A stretch of 64,000 nt of DNA, from positions 7,420,501 to 7,484,500 of the forward strand of contig WOAB01000109.1 of the NCBI GenBank assembly GCA_027886185.1. The letters are read 5' to 3'. Of this stretch, positions 34,808-46,334 are shown in pieces. Each line of letters starts with the position of its first letter. The first letter of the stretch is position 1. Position numbers and translations under genes: made by a program. The notes under the pieces were generated by a model. That model did not search any database. It saw nothing but the letters and a program-made list of their open reading frames with translations, and had not been told where the DNA came from. The stretch is from Rheum nobile (Eukaryota; Streptophyta; Magnoliopsida; Caryophyllales; Polygonaceae).

Positions 34808-34990
34808 GACCACAGAACTGCGACTGCGGAAACGCGTGACTTTTCCCGGAAACCAGAACCGCGACCGCGGAAACGCGCAACTTTTCCCAAAAGCCAAAAC
34901 CGCGACCGCGGAAACGCGCAAAAAAATAAAATAAAATTGAACCGCGACCGCGGAAAATCCGACGTGCAGTTTCGCGACCGCGGATTCCAT
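34808..34990 (-). repeat. GC-rich palindrome cluster in the Copia leader
   Basis: Five copies of (C/T)GCGAC(C/T)GCGG, mostly the palindrome-like CCGCGACCGCGG followed by aaacgcg, stand 38-50 bases apart in otherwise AT-rich leader DNA. They lie between the primer-binding site and gag. Overlapping ORFs are of the repeat only. Confidence 0.8.
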
Positions 34991-35302
34991 CCTACAACAT
35001 CCTTTTCCGGTAATTGGTGAATAATTGGTCGTTCGATCCGAATCGAACTTGGTAAAATTCAGAATTTTATGTATGGGTAAACATGTACAATCTTTATGTA
35101 AAACAATTTTACATGCATATTCAAATTGAAAGTTCTAAAGTTTGTTAAGCTAATCGATCAAAATCTAAATTTTTAATCATGCAAATTTAATCTACATATC
35201 AATTTTCCATCTAATTGAATCAAGATAATCATGAACATGAATCAAAATTTAAAAACTTTAAATTTGATCTAATCAATTTATGCAAGAGGCAACTGATACC
35301 AC

Positions 35303-35974
35303 TGTTGGGATTTTAGATGGGTAAAGCGGAATTTCAGGAAACGTTTTCCTAACATCTAACCAAGGATCTCATGCATAGACCAAATAGATCATAGATAGGA
35401 AGAATCAAATACCTTTTGATGCGTGTTTCAATCTGCTGGAATGGAGAGAATAGAGCCTCACGTGTGACTCCTCTATTTGGTCCACCCGAGCTTAGATCTG
35501 GATCGCCTAGGACTCGGTTGCTAGAGCGAGGAACGAAGGCGAACGAGAGAGAGATTTGAGAGATGGTGGCAGCCGTGCTTCTTGGTGTGAATTAGGGTTA
35601 TGGGCTTTTCCTAAAAGCCCTCCTTTTATATTGCCATGTGTAGATATCTTATTTCCTAAATAAGTATATCTTTTATTATTAATAATAACTCTTTATTATT
35701 AACAAACCTTATCTCTCAAGTTATATCATATACCTTATATGATATGTCTCCCATTAAACTGATCCAGCCCAAACTCTAAGGGTGTGACCTCGTAGGACCC
35801 GGTAACAATAGCAATAGACTTTATGACATACTTTATAACATATAGTCTATAAACCATAGTTGGCTTCTAGCAAAACACTATGACTACCTAAAATCACCGG
35901 ATTAAATATCTCCATAAACGATTCCACTTCATAATCAGTAATTGCACCTTTGATTAAGGGACACAATTCCTTCA
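35303..35974 (-). repeat. 5' LTR of the minus-strand Copia
   Basis: 672 bases, next to the TGGTATCAG primer-binding site. It is slightly shorter than the 3' LTR, with a deletion near 35720 in the 'atatcatatataacttt' stretch. Confidence 0.88.
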
Positions 35975-36015
35975 ACAAAATCTCAAAATGCACTCATATT
36001 ATATATATAATTAAA

Positions 36016-36725
36016 CGGATCTGATGAGAACTTCTCTTAAAAGACGAACTAGTCTTGTGCACCAAATTATACGAATTTGTGTACCAAAGTCTGTTAAAAG
36101 TGTACCAAAATATGTGAAGTTGTGCACCAGAATTTAATTGAGTAACGAACTTGTTTTTTTTCTAAGTACAATAACAGTGCACAAACATTGTGTACTAAAT
36201 TGTACGAGTTTGTGCACCAAAGTCTGTTGAAAAGTACACAATAATACGTTAAATTGTACACCCGATTTTTTAGTAGTGCACTTGTATTTTTTAAATACAA
36301 TGGAGTGCACAAATACATGAACCGTGGTGCACAATTACTTGTAACATGGTGCACATTTATTTATGACGTGGTGCACTTGTATTTTATTTAATTGTACACT
36401 TGTATTTTAATTTAATGGTGCACAATTATTTCTAATATGGTGCACAAATATTCATAACATGGTGTATATCCAAAATAGTGCACAAGCAAGTGCACTGACC
36501 GGTCAACGACTGATCAATGGTGATCATCACCGGTCAACGATGGTCAACACCGGAGCTCCGATGGGTCAATCGAGGAGACCAATTGTGCACCAATGTAGTG
36601 CACAATTGTACACCCAAATATGTGTGCATGAGATAACAAGTGCATTGTGCATTTTCTCCTCCTTGTGCACCAGTTCACATTTTAAGAGAGTTTTCATTTT
36701 AAGAAGTGTTCTCGCCAGATCCGTA
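36016..36725. mobile_element. TIR element with a GTGCAC motif array
   Basis: Ends read acggatctgatgagaacttctcttaaaa (left) and the inverse of acggatctggcgagaacacttcttaaaa (right). The interior holds GTGCAC/GTGTAC words every 20-40 bases, with an internal repeat of roughly 110 bases (36050 and 36185: 'gtgcaccaaagtctgtt'). The element abuts, and appears to have removed or replaced, the first ~20 bases of the plus-strand Copia 5' LTR. The target duplication is not clear. Confidence 0.65.
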
Positions 36726-37377
36726 AATCAAGATGGCAATTACTAATAATAGAATATGATTCATAATGGAACTAGATTTATAATCCGAATATTTTAGATA
36801 GTCTTAGTGCTTTGCTAGAAGCCAACTATGACTTATGAGATAAATTTGTATTAACCTATTTCTATTATATTCTGGTCCTATAAGGTCACACACAATAAGG
36901 TAATTGGGCTAGATCAAAGCAACCCGAGGCCCATAGTGGGACTAGGGAATTTCGGCTATGTGGTAATATTGGAAAAGTGGATTATTCATCAAGAGATAAT
37001 AAAGTGTTATCCATTCTCTTGATAATATAAGGAAATTTATCTTTAGAAATGATAAGATATTATATCAACCATAAATATCATTTTTCTTGTAGCAAGGGAT
37101 TATTTCATTATCTCATGTGTTGAGAAAAACTCTCTCTTCCAATTACACCTAGGGCCGACCGTGCATCTGTGAGAAGGACTTGAAGTTTTCTCATTTCATT
37201 CTAGCAAACGAAGGCAAGGCGTTCTAGTACCGTGCTTGTGTTGATCAAGTAGAGGAGTCACACTCGAGGCTCTATCTCCATAGTGATCTTAGAAAAAAGT
37301 TTTGCATTAAAAGATATGTTACTCTTTCATATATGTATCATTTTATGAAATTCCGCTTACAACATCAAAATCCTACA
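36726..37377 (+). repeat. 5' LTR (truncated at its left end)
   Basis: It aligns with 44136-44829. About 20 bases at the start are missing where the TIR element adjoins. Confidence 0.8.
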
Positions 37378-40300
37378 GTGGTATGAGAGTCTCTTGCATA
37401 AATTGATATGATCATGATTGAAGTTGTTAAATTGATGCATGTTCTCGATTTTTTGGTTCAATCTAGTGGTAAAATTGATATATGAATTAACTCGTGTGAT
37501 TAAAAGTATTATTTTAATTGGATGCATAAAGTAGTGACTTTTATGTACATAAGATATTTGGAAAAAAAGCCCATATGACTGAAATGATGCATGTTTAAAA
37601 AAAACTGATTTTTTGGCTTAATTTTACCCCAAAGTTGATTCATATGTTTAATTTATGCAAGAGATATGATTTTGTGTATAAATCATAATCACACATAAAA
37701 ATACTAGATTTTTCATGTTGGTAAAAAATGATTTAAACCCTAGAAATTTAGAATTTCATGCCTTGAATGCCCAAAGTTGATTAATTTTGTATGAAATTGT
37801 TTCATACATTAATTTTTCAAAAACCTTAATTTTGTGAAAACTACACCATATTTTCCTTAAAACCATCAAAAAATTGAAATTGTTACAAAATTTGAGTGGG
37901 AAGAGGGATTAAACCATGGTTGGGTGGCCAAAAAGGCTCACGACGGTTGATGGTAGTCGGCGGCAGAATCGGGGGTGGTGCGGCAGCGGTCCGTGGTGGC
38001 GACTGGCCGCGCGAGCTGGCCGGGGTGGAGGCTGTATGGTGCAGCTGGAGGGGGGGGGGGGGGGGGGGGGCTAAGTTAGGATTAAGGTTTTCCTAAGATT
38101 TTTTGCCTAAGATCTTAATTACCTAAAATAGATACAGATATAAGTTCTCTTATCTTTTGAGTATATTTCATCAATTATACATGGTAATGATTAATATTGG
38201 TATTAATTCCATATATGATTTTCTATGAATTAAAATAATAAGAAGATTTGATTAATTATTTTATGAGATAATTTAATCTTAAAGGTCTATTAATATGATT
38301 AATAGTCTATTCTTGTCTTTTAATATTTGATATTATATTTTGCATGTATGATTTAATATTATGATAATATTATTGCATGCGATGACTAATATGGCCCAAA
38401 ATAGGATAGAAAATACGATTTGCGTATCGTTATTGCTTTCTTATACACGATTTGCGTATTGCTGTGTATTTTTGTAATTTAATTTTCAAGAAATTAGATT
38501 ATATTTGCATTATGTAAAACAAGAAAAAATATCATATGAAGAATCCAGAATGAAGATCCAAAGAAGTATCAAGGATAGAGAACCAAGCGACAAGAAGAAT
38601 CTACGAATATTAGATCTTATGGGTTTTTAGGGGCCATACCAGGATTTATTGCATTTTATTTTGCTTTAAATATCTCTAAGTTTATGCTTGCTTGTTTATT
38701 TATGCTATTTAGTTCAATAGTAAATAGACTTGCATGATAAACCTAGGTCCCTTAAAAGAAAATTGAGATTTTGCCTTTCCAAATCATAACCTACGAGGCC
38801 TTTGAAATTTGATTGATAAATTTTGCCAAAGCAAGGTGTCCTTCTTTGACCTTGGGATAGTAAGGGTAAATCTATATAAGGGGTTTACAACCTTGATTTG
38901 ATTACGTACTCAACAAAAGGCCGAAAGACAAAATTTTGGATTTTGAGGCATGAGATAGATTTGAGTTAAGATGTAATCTATCAACCAAGAGTTATAAATG
39001 TTATAACATGAAAACGTTACTTACCTTGATCACATAGGATTTAGGAAAGTGTCAAATTACGCCTAAAAACTTATCTGAAATAGGATCTTGGAATCATTTA
39101 TTCAAATGGACAATTTTATATGAATAAAATGTGCATTAGCTTATTTATGTTTAAAGCATGTTTAAATTTTTATGCTCTTGCATGACAAGCATGATTTATA
39201 TTTTGCATGTTATTTCTATTGTAAGTATCATGTCTAGAAATGATAACCCAACAATCATTAACCTACATTCGATTCTTTAGAATAATAAGCTGAATGGAAA
39301 CAAGTTCCTCATTTGGGAAAGAAATATGAGAATCGTTCTCAAGTCCGAAGAAAGAGAGAATGTCCTTGACACCCCTATCCCAAAACTGACTACTATGTCT
39401 ACTCTAGAGGAGATAGAAGACGAAAAGTTGATCAGAGATAAGTTAGTGATTGTCACTTGTCTTATGTTGGCTTCCTTGGAATTGAACCTTCAAAAGAGGT
39501 TTGAGAGGATGGACGCTTATACCATCATTCACAACCTGAAAGTTATGTTTCAGGAGCAAGCGAGGATCGAGAGATATGAGACTCACAAGACAATTCTTGA
39601 TTGCAAGCTTGAGAAAAGTAAGCAGTTAGTGCTCACGTATCAATATGATTGGACATTTTGAGAACATGGAAAGAATTGGCTTCCCCTATAGTCAAGAGTT
39701 GGCTATAAATATCATACTTCATTCCCTACATGATGGATTTGCTCAATTCAAGTTGAACTTTAATATGAATGGAGTTGGAAAAACACTTGAAGAGCTACAT
39801 GGGATGCTCAAAAATTTTGAGCAAAATCTCTGTGTTGACACCAAGAAAGAGATTTTGATGGTTAACAAGGGAAAAAGGTTCAAGAAAGGGGCACTTGGAA
39901 AGCAAAAGAAGCATGTGCAAGGGAAAGGCAAGCGGGTTGCACAACCCAAGGCAACTTCTGAAAAGGCTAAAGTAGTTACTGACCATGATTGTTTCTACTA
40001 CAATGCAAAGGGGCATTCGAAGAGAAACTGCCCAAAGAACTTGGAAGATGAAAAAGTTTCAAAAGAAGGGAAAGGTTGGCTAAAGGAGTAATAAACCTAC
40101 ATGTTGAAATGTAGGAAAAGTTGATTCCTTAACAATAGGAGATAATAATCTATCATTGCCATCTGGTTTAGTTTTAGAATTGAATAATTGTTATTCTATT
40201 CCCGCTATTACCAAAAACATCATTTCAGCTTCTCTATTGGATACTAAAGGATGTGAATTCATTATTAAGAATAATTGTTGTTCTTTTATATGGATGATAT

Positions 40301-40547
40301 GTTTTATGCCAATGCTCAATTGAGTAATGGACTCTATATGCTAGATTTAGAATCCTGTGTCTATTACATAATTACTAAAAAGCAAAAAGCAAATGATTTG
40401 AATACTACGTACAACATTGTCATTTGGGTCACAAAAGCTTGAAACGCATACAGAAGCTCCAAAAGGATGGACTTCTAACCTCATTTGATTGCGAATCATT
40501 TGAAACATGTGTATCTTGCCTAATGGGAAAGATAACAAGGTCACCTT

Positions 40548-40748
40548 TGTAACACCTAGATTTGTAATCCTTTATAAGGATTAGAGTGCTACCCATGTCA
40601 ACAAGCGCTCTTCCTTTTTAGGGTTCAAGTGAGGACAAAGAACTCTGAAGTTAGGCGCGCTAGGGTAGGAGTAGTATCAGGATGGGTGACCTCCTAGGAA
40701 GTCCCCGAGTTGGCATGTGATGACGCTTCTAAGGCGTCGGGCCTTACA
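40548..40748 (+). repeat. Cassandra 5' LTR with 5S-like pol III promoter region
   Basis: 5S-like stretch at about 40649-40712: gaactctgaagttaggcg, then gatgggtgacctcctaggaagt. These correspond to the 5S box A and box C, with some substitutions. Confidence 0.88.
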
Positions 40749-40865
40749 AATGATACTAGAGCCGACTTTGGTTTATAAGTGGGATTGGTTTGGTGGGTGG
40801 TCGCTCGACCCAAAGGGTGGTCTTTGGGCCTTGACGAGGTCGTCAATGGTTTAAGTGGGGGTGAT

Positions 40866-41066
40866 TGTAACACCCATATATGTAACCCTTTATAAGGATT
40901 GGAGTGCTATCCATGTTAATAAGAACTCTTCCTTTTTAGGGTTCAAGTGAGGACAAAGAACTCTGAAGTTAAGCGTGCTAGGGCAGGAGTGATACCATGA
41001 TGGGTGACCTCCTGGGAAGTCACCGAGTCGGCATGGGATGACGCTTCTAAGACATCGGGCCTTACA
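40866..41066 (+). repeat. Cassandra 3' LTR with better-kept 5S-like segment
   Basis: 5S-like stretch at about 40958-41022 reads gaactctgaagttaagcgtg, then gatgggtgacctcctgggaa, closer to plant 5S rRNA than the 5' copy. The two LTRs differ mostly by transitions. Confidence 0.88.
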
Positions 41067-44000
41067 ACCTTTTACTGGGGTAAGTGAAAGGGCAACTGTA
41101 CTTTTGTCCCTAATACATACAGATGTATGTGGACCAATTAAGCACAAAAGCTAGAGGTGGTTACATATACTTCATTACCTTTACAGATGATTTAAGTAGA
41201 TATGGATACATATACTTAATGAAGTATAAGTCCGAATCTTTTGAAAAGTTCAAAGAGTTTCAGAATGAAGTTGAAAATCAACTTGCCAAGAAAATGAAAG
41301 CACTGCGATCTGATTGTGGTGGTGAATATTTGAGTCAAGAATTTATCATCATTTAAGAAGTTGTGGGATCTTTTCACAACTAATTGCACCGGGAACACCA
41401 CAATTGAATGGTGTATCTGAGAGAAGGAATAGGACCTTGTTAGACATGGTTCGTTCTATGGTGAGTTTTGCTAATCTTCAAATATTTTTCTAGGGATATG
41501 CTCTCACAACTGTAGTGTTCACACAAAACAAGACTTCGTCCAAAGCTGTAAATAAGACACCATATGATTTATGGACCGGAAGAGTTCCAAGTTTGTCTTT
41601 TCTAAAGATCTGGGGATGTGAAGCTTATGTAAAATGTTTACTAGCAGACAAGCTTGCACCCAAACCAAATAAATGCTTCTTTGTATGATATCCTAAGGAA
41701 ATAAAAGGATACTACTTCTACAATCCCAATGAGCACAAAGTGTTTGTTGCTAGGGATAGTGTCTTTCCAGAAAAAAAAATTTATTTCCAAAAAGTCAAGT
41801 GAGAGAAATGTTGATCTCAAAGAAGTTTGAGAAGAGCAACAAGATGACATGAACTACACCATATTAGAGACGATGGTATTTCGCGACGCAATCCCGCAAG
41901 GGGAGGCAACCCATACGTCGGAGGTAGTGGAGTCTCAAGACTCCACTCATATCGTTCCTCCAGAATTTGATTCTAATGAGATTTCACAAAATGTTGTGGA
42001 AAATCTTCATGTTGTTCAGTCCACACGTAGATCAGATAGGCACATAATGCAACCAAAGAAATACGTTGATTTCATATTGACTGTGGGCTGCGATATCATG
42101 CTTTTAGAAAGTGAGGAGCCTATTACATACAAACAAGATGTGGTGAGTCCAGACTCTGAAAAATTACGCATAGCCATGAAGTCTGAAATGGATTCCATGT
42201 CTGAAAATCAAGTATGGGACTTGATAGATTTGCTAGATGAGGTAGTATCCATAGGATACAAATGGGTTTACAAACTCAAAACAGACAAGAATGAAAACGT
42301 AACCGTTTTCAAAGCAAGATTGGTTGCAAAAGGCTTAAACAAATTCATGGTATTGACTATGATGAAACCTTCTCACCAGTTGTTATGATTAGATCCATTC
42401 AGATAATCCTAGCAATTGCAGCTCATTATGATTATGAGATCTGGCAAATGGATGTCAAGACCGCTTTTCTAAATGGATAATTAGAAGAGGATGTGTACAT
42501 AACACAACCCATCCACATAATCCTAGGAAATTATGCAAGCTTAAGAAGTCCATTTATGGACTTAAGCAAGCATTAAGGAGTTGGAATCTTCGATTTGATG
42601 AGGCAATTAACAGTTTGATTTCATCAGATGTGAAAAAGAACCTTGTGTTTACAAAAAAGTTTAGTGGGAGCAAAGTGGTTTTCCTAGTCTTGTATGTGAA
42701 TGACATACTACTCATTGTATTGACATTCATATGCTAGAGTCAAGGATTGGCTTAAGAAGTGTTTTTCAATGAAAGACATTGGAGAGGCAGAGTACATATT
42801 AGGCATCAAGATCCATAGAGATAGATCTAAGAGACTTATTGGACTAAATTAAGGAACTTATGTGGATAAGGTTCTTATAGGTTCAATATGAATAATTCCA
42901 AGAAAGGATTCTTTCCTATGCAACATGGCTTACATCTTAGCAGGAAGCAGTTGTCACTGAGATAGAGAGGATGAGTAGGATCCTTTATGCATCAGCAATA
43001 GGATCCATCATGTATGTCATGATATGTACTCGCCCAGATGTTACATTTGCTTTGAGTATGTGCATCATATACCAATCGTATCTAGGTGAAGTACACTTGA
43101 ATATAACTAAGAACATCCTAAAGTACTTAAGAAGCACTAAATATGATCTCTTGGTGTATGGAGGAGATGATGAATTAGTCGTTAAGGAGATGTGAAGTTT
43201 TATACGGATGAAAACATTGCAGATTCGTTGACTAAACCTTTTATCTAAGCCCAAGCATGACAATAACACTAGGGGTAAGGGACTCAAGAACATTGGAGAA
43301 TGACTTTGAGATTGTATTGTTTTGAGATTATGGATGTTGATTTCATGATTGTTGAAACATTGCATCATGCTTGTTTTTGAAATAAAGTTTCATTATTATT
43401 TAATTGTGGGTTAGAATTAAATAAAATGCCCTAATAATTTATAATCATCAAATAGGATCATCATAAAAGTTATGGTAGATGAAACCCTATTAAGTGAACT
43501 GATATTTTGAATTATGAGTTGTCCGTAGACATAAATGACTCAATACATGCTATTATGTAAGTTGATTGATGGCGTCGAGTTTCATGGGCTATAGGGACAT
43601 AGAGATGTCTAATCAATTATATGGATATGTATGGCGGATACGTATTGGACAAACCTACCTTAAGATTCTTCAAATTAGTTGTAGAATTTTAAGTTGAACT
43701 ATGATTAGTAGATTTCTCAAACATGAGTGCAATATACCACTTGCTTAGTGATTGGTAGTTTTTGACATTGTCAAGCACCGTTGCGTAAAAGGCGGTTATA
43801 AAGGCAGTGATCGGGATTGCTAAGAATTGAGTGAGAGCTATAATCACACAATATTGGAGAAGTCCTCCTATTTTTTATATATATATATATGGATAGGAAC
43901 GGTGTCTTGGCCACTTGGAGAGTAAGAACTAAAAAATGCATGGCCGTGCTCATATGGATTAAAAGTAATCATTTGTTTTGACAGTTCAAGCTCAGAGTTC

Positions 44001-44115
44001 AATAAATAATTTGAATATTGATAAAGATTACATAAGATGTCATCATATCATCAAATTGGACACTAAGAGACAAATGAATTGATATTGCACACTTGTTTAA
44101 GGACAAGTGGGAGAT

Positions 44116-44829
44116 TGAAGGAATATGTGTCTTTTAATCAAGATGGCAATTACTAATAATAGAATTGGATTAATAATGGAGACTTATAATCCAGATATTT
44201 TAGATAGTCTTAGTGTTTTGCTAGAAGCCAACTATGACTTATGAGATAAATTAGATTTAACCCATTGCTATTATATCCGAGTCCTATAAGGTCATACACA
44301 ATAGAGAAATTGGGCTAGATCAAAGCAATCTGATGCCCATAGTGCGACTAGGGAATTTCGGCCATATGTAATATTGGAAGAGTGGATTATTCATCAAGAG
44401 ATAATAAAGTGTTATCTATTCTCTTGATGATATAAGAAAATTTATCTTTAGGAAAAATAAGATAATGTATCAACCATAAATATCTCATTTTCTTGTAACA
44501 AGGGATTATTCCATTATCTCATGTGTTGAGAAAAACTCTCTGTTCCAACTACACCTAGGGTCGGCCGTGCATTTGTGAGAAGGACTTGGAGTTTTCTCGT
44601 TTCGTTCTAGCAAAACAAGGCAAGGCATTCTAGTATAACGCTTGTGTGAATCAAGTAGAGGAGTCACACTTGATGCTCTATTCTCTAGAGTGATCTCAGA
44701 AATAAGTTTTGCATCAAAAAGTATATTACTCTTTCATATATGTTTCTAATCAAGTTTATGCATGAGATCCTAAGTTAAATGTTAGAAAATCATTTTCTGA
44801 AATTTCGCTTGAAGCATCTAAATCCCTCA
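44116..44829 (+). repeat. 3' LTR of the plus-strand Copia
   Basis: It runs from TGAAGGAATATGTG to AAATCCCTCA, 714 bases, directly after the purine tract. Confidence 0.82.
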
Positions 44830-45731
44830 ATTGAACCTAAAACAAGTTGATCCTTACACAACTGAGCTAATGATGGGCCCAAGATAAAGGCTTGGTCCAA
44901 TTCGCTTTTTATAATAACGTACATTACAGAGTAAAACATTCAGTCGATTTCCTTCAATTAAAGAGACTGGACCATGGCTGGTCGACCAAAGCTTACAATG
45001 GTCGATAAAGCCAAAAGTCAACTATGTTAGAGAGAATCACAAAGGCTTTTACAAATAACCCTCAACCACAAGTCCACAACGTTTACAAGCGATCATCTTG
45101 AATAATTGGATGAGATTTTATTTCATTTTTGTATTTTAAATATAAATAGTAGGAAGGAACACTTGTAAACACACATATTTTTCTGGACACTTAAAACCAT
45201 CTAGCTCTCAAGCGATCAAAACATCAACTCTCTTTCATTTACAATTGAGAAAAGCATCCATTCTTCATTCGATCAAGTGAAGTTAAACATTTTACTTTCA
45301 ATGATCATTTGTTTTATTCATCATTACTTTTCGATTGTTCTTTATTGTATTGAAGTGCATTTTACTTTCAATGATCATTTGTTTTATTCATCATTACTTT
45401 TCAATTGTTCTTTATTGTATTGAAGTGGATCGTATTATCTCGGATTAGTTGTCCCTCAATCAAGCGAATTGAGATTAATCAATCTTTTTCGCCCAAAAGA
45501 GCTAAATTAATCTAAAGTGGCACATTGTAGCCGATGTGGTTTGAACTCGAACCGTAGGTAATGCTCAATTATTTATAAAGAATAATTAAGTTTTAGTATC
45601 TTGAGTGATAAATGATAGTATCCCGAACTATAATATTACAAGCCAGATTGAATTTTTTCTGTTGTAATGGTCGATCGCCTCCTAATATAATCTCACTTCA
45701 AATCACTTCGATTTATCTAGCCACTAATATA
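44830..45731. other. intergenic DNA with one short tandem duplication
   Basis: No gene seen. A 70-base unit starting 'cattttactttcaatgatca' is present twice in tandem at 45288-45427, with one or two differences. Confidence 0.6.
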
Positions 45732-46022
45732 CTCTATTTGTTTAGTAATACTTGTCATTTTAGTTTTTGACACAACTATTAAGGAATACAATCATTAAAC
45801 TAAAATACTATAAGTTTTTTCTAAAATTTACAAAGTACAAATCACCCACCTTATTTCTAACCAATAACAAAAGATAATTTGTATAAAAAGTGTCAATATA
45901 TAAAATTGTTAATAATATACCTCGTAGCTCACCAATATATCATTACCTAAAATTTTAAAATGACAACTATTTCTTAACAAAAATAGAACGCTAAAACGAC
46001 TTCTATTACCGAACGAAGGGAG
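45732..46022. mobile_element. diverged Stowaway-like MITE
   Basis: The left end CTCTATTTGTTTAGTAATACTTGTC mirrors the right end GACTTCTATTACCGAACGAAGGGAG with mismatches. TA flanks both ends (45730-45731, 46023-46024). Length 291 bases. Confidence 0.75.
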
Positions 46023-46288
46023 TATATCTTTAGTTTTAATGAATTCAAAGAACCAAAATTCTTATATTTCTCATTCATGGGATATTTATCGTGGAGGTTA
46101 TATACATTATACTTTTTTTCTTTTCTCAAGACATTTGGTACATCAGATTTAGGCATACGCCATATACGGGCGCACAAGAGGAAAACAGTGGGTTTTATAC
46201 ACAATTGGGGTATTTTTGTGTACACCTTGGCGCAAGCCATGTACTGACATACCATGTTTTTGAACCAAATCCGACTGCTGTAAAGAGC

Positions 46289-46334
46289 CGTTGGAAATAT
46301 AGTCGTTGGTGCACCAACAACTATATTTCTAACG
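46289..46334. repeat. 23-bp-arm inverted repeat
   Basis: Arms CGTTGGAAATATAGTCGTTGGTG and CACCAACAACTATATTTCTAACG pair at 21 of 23 positions with no loop, centred on GGTGCACC. Confidence 0.7.

Larger units (their letters stand above)
28501..35974 (-). mobile_element. Copia LTR retrotransposon, structurally complete but internally deleted
   Basis: LTRs lie at 28501-29189 (3' LTR) and 35303-35974 (5' LTR). Both read TGTTGGGATTT...AATTCCTTCA on the plus strand and differ at a few percent. A 5-base target duplication acaaa flanks the element (28496-28500 and 35975-35979). The minus strand has a primer-binding site starting TGGTATCAG next to the 5' LTR (about 35291-35301) and a purine tract aagtgggagat before the 3' LTR (about 29190-29205). 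The gag-pol order is Copia: gag, protease, integrase, reverse transcriptase, RNase H. The 1.8-kb leader is non-coding. Confidence 0.9.
40548..41066 (+). mobile_element. complete Cassandra TRIM element
   Basis: A 519-base element has two 201-base terminal repeats (40548-40748 and 40866-41066), TGTAACACC...CCTTACA. A primer-binding site (tgatactagagcc, 40751-40763) and a purine tract (aagtgggggtgat, before 40866) sit at the expected places, and a perfect 5-base TSD acctt flanks it (40543-40547, 41067-41071). Each LTR carries a 5S-rRNA-like segment, the hallmark of Cassandra. It encodes nothing. Removing it restores the host Copia sequence, reading ITRSPFTG across the site. Confidence 0.93.
39230..43303 (+). 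pseudogene. Copia gag-pol, multiply disrupted
   Basis: Gag opens with ATG at 39230, has a TAG about 17 codons in, then a long gag frame with zinc-knuckle region CFYYNAKGHSKRNC (39989-40030). Pre-integrase sequence is interrupted by the Cassandra element. The integrase core has ITFTDDLSRYGY (41178), LRSDCGGEYL (41313) and VSERRNRTLLDMV (41417). Reverse transcriptase begins with QVWDLIDL (42212) and includes MDVKTAFLNG (42449) followed by a stop. The polymerase box reads YVND instead of YVDD (42690). RNase H remnants (ASAIGSIMYVMICTRPDV) end at a TGA at 43301-43303. Frameshifts and stops occur throughout. Confidence 0.85.
36726..44829 (+). mobile_element. older Copia element of the same family, plus strand
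   Basis: A 5' LTR remnant (36726-37377) is followed by a primer-binding site TGGTATGAGAG (37379-37389), a 1.8-kb leader with a 21-G run (38050-38070), gag-pol remnants, a purine tract aagtgggagat (44105-44115) and a 3' LTR starting TGAAGGAATATGTG at 44116. The LTRs differ visibly (about ten percent by eye, with indels), so the insertion is older than the minus-strand copy. Leader features 'acgatttgcgtat' (38416 and 38451) are shared with the minus-strand copy. Confidence 0.85.

Noticed and set aside
34730..34990. ORFs across the GC-rich Copia leader
   Set aside because: Explained by the repeated CCGCGACCGCGG words.
36016..36725. Helitron
   Set aside because: Ends are inverted repeats and no TC/CTRR termini or end hairpin were found.
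40649..41022. 5S rRNA gene
   Set aside because: The matches cover only the internal 5S boxes and occur inside both LTRs of a Cassandra element with TSD; no full-length 5S gene or terminator arrangement is present.
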